From: Oscheius dolichura
Lineage: Eukaryota > Nematoda > Chromadorea > Rhabditida > Rhabditidae
Length of the DNA stretch: 64,000 nt
Assembly (NCBI GenBank): GCA_932521035.1
Contig: OW051496.1
Coordinates: 9,114,001-9,178,000 of the forward strand
Direction: 5' to 3'
Below are positions 58,601 through 64,000 of this stretch, one piece after another. Under the pieces are notes generated by a model, which worked only from the letters and a program-made list of their open reading frames with translations, was not told the origin of the DNA and made no database searches. The translations under genes were made by a program, and so were the position numbers. Positions within the stretch are counted from its first letter, which is position 1. Each line of letters opens with the position of its first letter.

Positions 58601-61600
58601 CACTGGACAGCCTTCTTCTCCTTCTACAGTAACCACAACCACTACCACCACTACTCCTACTGTTTGTTTTCGGATATTTTTGGCATAAAACGGTGATTTC
58701 AGACTGCAAGCGAGCCTACCACCTCCGGAGAGACGTCGACCTCAACCATGGACTCCACCTTATCCTCAACTCTTCCCTCCAGCACCACCACAACCTCCAG
58801 CCCGGCCCCGTCAACGGTTAGTTTCGGGGGATTTGTTTTGTGTACGCGTTTATACAAAATGGATTCAGAGATTCAAGGTTTTATCCGTTTTGCGGTCAAA
58901 CAAGTTTTCCTTTTCTTCAATTTTTTTTCTCTTTGTGTGGATCAAATTGAAGGGTTTATGGGGAAGGGAGATCGCTTAAAAAGATGACGAACGCGCGGAG
59001 AAGAGAGGAATTGCTGAGCTAGTGCTTTAGCATATTTCAAATGTAGCTTTATTCTTTTTTCCCTTTCTTATAAACTGAGGAGTTTTAGAATGCTACCCTT
59101 GGCTCGTCCTCCTCCTCTACTTCCACCTCTACGACAGTTTCCTCTTCTCCGTCCACTAGCACTACCGTACCCCCAAGTACTTCCACCGATCCCCTGACTT
59201 CGTCGACGCCTTCTACCCCATCTTCTTCTTCCAGCTCCCCGACAGTGCCCTCTTCTTCGTCCACCACGAGTACGACGGCTGGAAGCTCTAGTACGAGCAC
59301 GGAAAACCCGACTTCTACCCCTTCTGGAATTGAGGCTACTACCCCTTCTTCGTCCTCCACATCTCCCACGACCTCTCCGACTCCTCCAAGTACGACAACA
59401 ACTACTATTACCAGTCAGGGAACGACTTCGACCCCTGCTCAAGAATCTTCCCCCTCTACTGCCCAGAAGAAAATTACGTCCACCACGGCTAGAACAACGA
59501 CTTCTACGGCTACGACGGAAACGGAGACGACCGGCGCAAGCAGTTCTTCGACCAAGAAGGCCTCAACAACGGAAGAGGAAGAATCTTCAACAGTCACGAC
59601 TACAACAGGATCGTCTTCGACCACTGGAGGACCGTCTACTCCGAGCCAGACCTCTCAAACGTCTACTTCCGCCTCGCCGTCTACTTTCCTGTCCTCAACG
59701 TCCACTGGAGCCACTGAAACAACATCAACGACAGAACGGACCTCGACGCTGCCCTCTTCGTCTTCTCTTAGCACCACCGGATTGGAGTCATCTTCAACAG
59801 CCACGGAAACGAGTACCGTAACCGTTAATACCAGTACCACCATGGAAACGAGCTCCCCGACTTCCTCTTCCTCGACCCAGCTTTCTTCGACTTCTTTGAC
59901 TACTCCGGAGGCTCTTGTCATCTCTTCTGCCCCCTCGACTGACGGGTCTATCTCTTCCAATACTTTCCTAGGGGAGGATTCAACTGTAACTGTCACCGAG
60001 ACCTCTTCCCAAGAGATAACCACCTCTTCTGGTTCTCCTTCGGTCGACTGGGAGACAACTGAACCGGCTACCACGGAAAGAGAGGAGACTACTGGAACGG
60101 AAGCCCTCAGCTCGACGACACCGGAGGTTGAGACGACCACAGTCATGGAAGCCAGCTCCACTGGGGCCTCTACCCTCTCCACGACGACGGAAACGGAAAC
60201 GACTGCCTCTGGAAGGTCTTCTGCTGCCCCAACGGCTCTTTCTGTCAAAAAAACACCTCAACCAGGTCCTTCTCCCTCTGCTGAAATCCCCGCCACCCGG
60301 CTAACAGACTCCACTTCCACCTCCACTGGAACAGAATATCTTGAGACCACCACATCCGAAACTGCTTCTTCATCTCCCCTGACCCCTGACCAAGCTAGTG
60401 GAGGAAGGGGTGGCACCATCAACCCGGCAACAACTGGGTCGGCTACTTCTGAACGGGTTTCTGCCGAGTCTCCAGTGGAAGCCAGTCAGAAGGAGGTGGA
60501 AACAACCACTCCATCCGGCAGGAGCTCCGAAAAGACTACGACAATCACCACCACGACGACAACAACGGAAAGCCTACTTGCGGATGGGGGAAGGAAAATG
60601 ACCGATGCTTCGATCGAAAAGTCTTCGACTGCTTCAACTTCCGCACACCCTGGGGGGACTAAATCCATTGAAACGTCTAGCACCCTTCCCAGCACTCAGC
60701 CCAGCTCCACTCTCGTCCCACCCGCTACCTTGCCGACTTCGAAGTCTTCTTCCTCGACCGGTAGGCTAAATACAAGTCATTGAATGTTTTATTTCTAGCG
60801 ACGATGCCTACAACTACAACAGAGACGGTAGATACAACCTCTTCAACTGTTCCTACCACCGAAACGCCGACTACCACACTGAAGGGTATCTCCGAGAAGG
60901 CAACGAGCTGTGTTTCATAAAATAGACACCTTTTCCAGACTACGGTCGGAGCAAGAACATCCCCCTCTTCGTCGGGTGTTTCCACTTCTACTCAGAAACC
61001 GGTAACGACTCAGAAGGTAACGAGCTTTGATTTAACCAGTAGACCCATTATCCAGGCTACGGTCGCGGCTGAAACCACTTCCTCCCCTACGAAGACGACT
61101 GGACCACCTACAACCCCAACCCAGACCACCACGGAAGAGAAGACCACTGCCTCTACGAAGCAAACCACTGGAGCGGAGGAATCTACATCTGGAAAGAGCC
61201 AGACTACCACCCAAAAGTTGGAGGTGACATCCCTGCCCTTCTCCACAATGACGCCTTCCCCAACTACCGCCTCCAAGACCGAGACCTCCCAGGCCGCCTC
61301 AACACAGCCGAAGACCACAGCCGCCCCCTCCTCAACCACGCCCCTTGGAACCTCCACGGCCCGGCCCTTAACCCGCAGAACGACCCAGCCTCCGAAACCC
61401 ACCACTCCCAAGTCCTGTAAGATTTCTGTAAAAATGAGAATATCCCGATTTATAGACGGCGAAGGATGCCCCCAACGTTGCCCTGAGGGAAGTCTGGTTG
61501 GTACTGGCTGTTGCTACACCATCGTCCCATTGCCTTTCCGCAAGGTAACTTCATTTGTTTCAGATTAAAATAATTGTTTCAGACCTGGCAGGGCAGCTTC

Positions 61601-64000
61601 ACCTACTGCCAGAGAAACCGGACCGGACACCTGATCGAGGAGGCCGAGATCATGCTGGACAGCGGGATTCTGAAGCCCTGGGTGGCGTCGATGGGTTTCC
61701 AGAACGCCAGCGTCTACATCGGGAAAGTGCCCCTCTTCCAAGTCGGCAGCCGCTCCTATGGCCAGTTCGCCAACCTCTCCTCCATCACCTCTTTCCTCGC
61801 CAGTCCTCAGACTGTTATCCTCCTCGAGGAAGTCTACTTCACCGGCATCTGCAAAATCCCTCGTGAGTTTTTCTCCATTTTATGAATCAAGAAGAAAGGG
61901 GCCCTCTAATTTCCCTTTTCCAGAATTCTGTGGGACTTTCAATTGCTCCATGGAGCCGCTCTACGACTCTCTGCCCGGCCTGCTCCCTCTCCCAATGCTC
62001 GAGGATGTCACCCCCGGGGCGAACGTCTCCATCCAGTGCAACTCCCCCTCGATTACTGCCTTGAAGCTGAAGTGTGACTCGTTCGGCAAGTTCTTCCCCC
62101 GCCCCGGCACTCCTGGCGCCTCCTGCAAGGTCTCTCGTGAGTTTCTCGCCCATTCTCCTTTTCCAATCCAGAAATTTAGACCGGTTTAACCGGGAAAAAA
62201 ACACCACAGGGAACAAACCGCTGCGGCCCTTCTGTGACTGTAATTTCCGTGGAACCGCAAGTTGTGTGCCCGTCGGGGACGAGTTCTTGTGCGTCTGCAA
62301 ACCGGGATGGCTCGTTAGTTCGGCTACAGTACCCTGGCTAATGTCTCCTTTTAGAAGAACACGTGCTGGAAATCGCCCGACATCTGCTGGACTCCCATTG
62401 GAGCACCGAACAAGTGTCTGGACCGGGGCACCTGCTTCTCCTGGACAGACGAAGTAAGTTTTGTCTAGATTTCCCCTAACACCCCCGATTACAGTTCTCG
62501 TGTTCGTGTGACTATGGTTTCGGAGGGGAGATATGCCAGATCGTCCTGTCCAACATCACCTGGTTTGGCACCCCAACCACGGTAAATTAATAAAATTCGA
62601 AATAGAGGAGAATCTCTCATTTCCAGACTCCGTTCCTGACCCCAGGGAGGGTTATGGCCATCTCGATGCTCTCCGTCGATTTCTTGGAGATGTTCGGCAG
62701 GGCCCTCTTGAAGTACTTTCCCTCCAACTCCCGGGTACCCCAGGATCCCCTCGGCTTCGTCCACACCTGGAGGAAGTTCTCTGTCGGAGTCGCCGGATTC
62801 GTGGGAGTATTCTATGCCCACCCTGGATGGTTTGACATCGGAGGAGACTGTTGCCGGATGGTCTACGTCTGCATCAACGGCTTGATGCTGTTCGGTAAGT
62901 TTTATCTTGTTTTAATTGACCGTTTCGGGTCATTGCGGTGAGGTTTTTTTCTTTTTTATCGTCCCCTGTCTCCCGGAAAACTGTCACCCCCGCCATTTTC
63001 AGGACACTGGATGGTCTTCATGGAGTCCTTCGTGGTCTTCTCGGTCTACTTTGGCCTCGGGAGAAACCGTTGGAGTCTAGCGGTGGAGCAGACCGACCCG
63101 GAGAACTGGTTCCAGCCCCAGGAAGCCCAGAAGAGGTGGTACCTCACAAAAGGCTTCGTCTTCTACATCGGGGCGGAGATCTGTGCCTTCATCCAGCTGT
63201 TCCTTCTCGATCGGTTCTACAGCCACGTTAGTTTCTATTATTTCTCTCTTAAAGTGACTCTCCGTCAGATGATTGCCCCCCACTCCTGCATCGGACAGAT
63301 CATCTCCCTGGAGAACCCTATCACCATCGTCAACCTCCAAATCATGGGAGCTCTGGCCTGCGCCGCCTCCGGACTCGGAATCCTGACCCAGCTCGTCAAA
63401 TTGTTCGAGCTACAGAGTCTAAAGAATCCCAAATTTTGTTCAGGGCCTACCCGGAGCTCCTGGCCGAGCAGCGAGGATTCTACGAGTTCAACAAAGGACG
63501 TCAGGGGGTGGAACTGCTGGACAAGGTGGTCCGGAACAACTTCCAACAGATGTTCCAAGGCCCGGTTCTGTTTGCCGGCTACTTTCTTGTAGTCTGGTCC
63601 CAGGACGCCGTGGCCTTCAGCTCGGACCAGAGCCTCGTTGGAATGTGAGTTTAACCACACTTTTCGATGAACGTAATCTTACTCCGAGTTTCTTTTCCTC
63701 GTAATTTAAATGGTTCCTTTCAGGGCTGCCGTCCCCGTCACGATCTGCAGCGTGCTTCTCGCTGCCTGTAATCTGATCGCCTACTCCCCCTGGATATACG
63801 GACATCTGATGAAAATCGTCCTTCCCCGTGCTCCCTGGCTTCCCATCTGGACGATCTATACCCCAAACAGCCATGGATATCTGTCTCATGAGGAGGTCTG
63901 CCTTTTATTCGAAATTATATGGGGGCTGACTGATAGAACTGAAAAAGTTAAAGATGTAAATAACCTTATTTTCAGATCGTGAACCGTAAGGAGCCAAATG
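55684..64000 (+). CDS. mucin-like, lectin/EGF-like multi-TM receptor, partial at the window edge
   Basis: Exons: 55684-55797, 58240-58515, 58557-58661, 58703-58816, 59089-60760, 60799-60899, 60939-61016, 61056-61544, 61583-61862, 61924-62136, 62210-62313, 62355-62453, 62495-62581, 62627-62894, 63003-63226, 63269-about 63420, 63444-63644, 63724-63895, 63976 onward. After a signal peptide (MLLKLLLLSLSIRPGVGQ) come about 900 residues of Thr/Ser-rich mucin-like sequence. A Cys-rich piece (CPQRCPEGSLVGTGCC) and a possible C-type-lectin-like stretch (WQGSFTYCQRNRTGHLIEEA) follow, then a CCP-like stretch (VSIQC ... LKCDSFG) and EGF-like units (CVCKPGW; CSCDYGFGGEIC). At least five hydrophobic helices then start near 62740. 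It looks like a large cell-surface adhesion-type receptor; ligand unknown. A 39-nt intron inside exon 61056-61544 (61418-61456) is possible. The junction near 63420 does not splice cleanly. Confidence 0.7.
56295..56480 (+). repeat. dispersed repeat of about 200 bp, copy 3 of 4
   Basis: Same ordered blocks as the copy at 48375 (TTTTTCGAGAATAGGTAGCA; GGTTAGTAACGG; CCCGAAACGGTTCCATAGAT). It lies in the first intron of the mucin-like gene and has a small internal deletion before GATGATGGACATA. Confidence 0.85.
57072..57270 (+). repeat. dispersed repeat of about 200 bp, copy 4 of 4
   Basis: Same ordered blocks (TTTTTCGAGAATAGGTAGCA; GATGATGGACATAAAATGCC; CCCGAATCGGTACC). It is about 600 bp downstream of copy 3 in the same intron. 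Confidence 0.85.
60840..61060 (+). repeat. tandemly duplicated exon-intron unit in the mucin gene
   Basis: The exon-intron junctions AGAAG/GCAACGAGCT (60899) and AGAAG/GTAACGAGCT (61016) and the following acceptors and exon starts (CCAG/ACTACGGTCG; CCAG/GCTACGGTCG) are nearly the same. A unit of exon plus intron has been duplicated; one copy uses a GC donor. Confidence 0.65.

Noticed and set aside
58149..61411. Long minus-strand Val/Glu-rich frames opposite the mucin gene
   Set aside because: They are the complement of the Thr/Ser codon repeats; the plus strand has the signal peptide and consistent splicing.

Overview
The window is nuclear DNA from a nematode, most likely a rhabditid. The evidence is a cuticle collagen with the invariant C-terminus [12 protein letters not shown], many very short introns (mostly 30-60 nt) with T-rich acceptors ending in TTTCAG or TTTTAG, splice acceptors directly before start codons (a trans-splice leader site or a 5'-UTR intron), and a lineage-specific repertoire (F-box-like pair, C6/DUF281-like secreted proteins, a Thr/Ser-rich mucin-like receptor). 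All gene models here were spliced by hand from frame, donor and acceptor agreement; none was checked against transcripts.

Layout. 0.9-2.1 kb: cuticle collagen (-), with a decayed collagen fragment at 3.25-3.43 kb on the other strand. 4.0-6.7 kb: nine-exon multi-pass membrane protein (-). 7.4-9.15 kb: ZC3H14/Nab2-type CCCH zinc-finger protein (+). 10.4-11.2 kb: small 137-residue gene whose intron holds a mariner-like miniature element. 13.1-14.3 kb: F-box-like gene (+). 15.7-19.9 kb: SLC17-type transporter (-). About 19.9-30.8 kb: no convincing gene. 30.8-36.0 kb: two tandem (-) paralogues of an unrecognised signal peptide/coiled-coil/single-TM family. 36.6-37.7 kb: second F-box-like paralogue (+). 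38-41 kb and 49-54 kb: a convergent gene pair present twice (a 174-residue secreted protein on + and a DUF281-like secreted protein on -); the first copy is damaged and carries a nested insertion. 44.7-47.8 kb: transposase-like gene with an in-frame TGA. 55.7 kb to the right edge: a large mucin-like, lectin/EGF-like multi-TM receptor, cut by the window end.

The middle of the window (38-58 kb) is accessory-like. It holds foldback and miniature inverted-repeat elements, a roughly 200-bp dispersed repeat in four copies, and a segmental duplication in which structural changes can be read by comparing the two copies: a precise intron difference, a 1.3-kb insertion, a frameshift from a 23-bp tandem repeat, and a lost terminal exon. 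Housekeeping-like genes (collagen, transporter, zinc finger) sit on the left; lineage-specific secreted and membrane proteins sit on the right. No operon, tRNA, rRNA or CRISPR was recognised.
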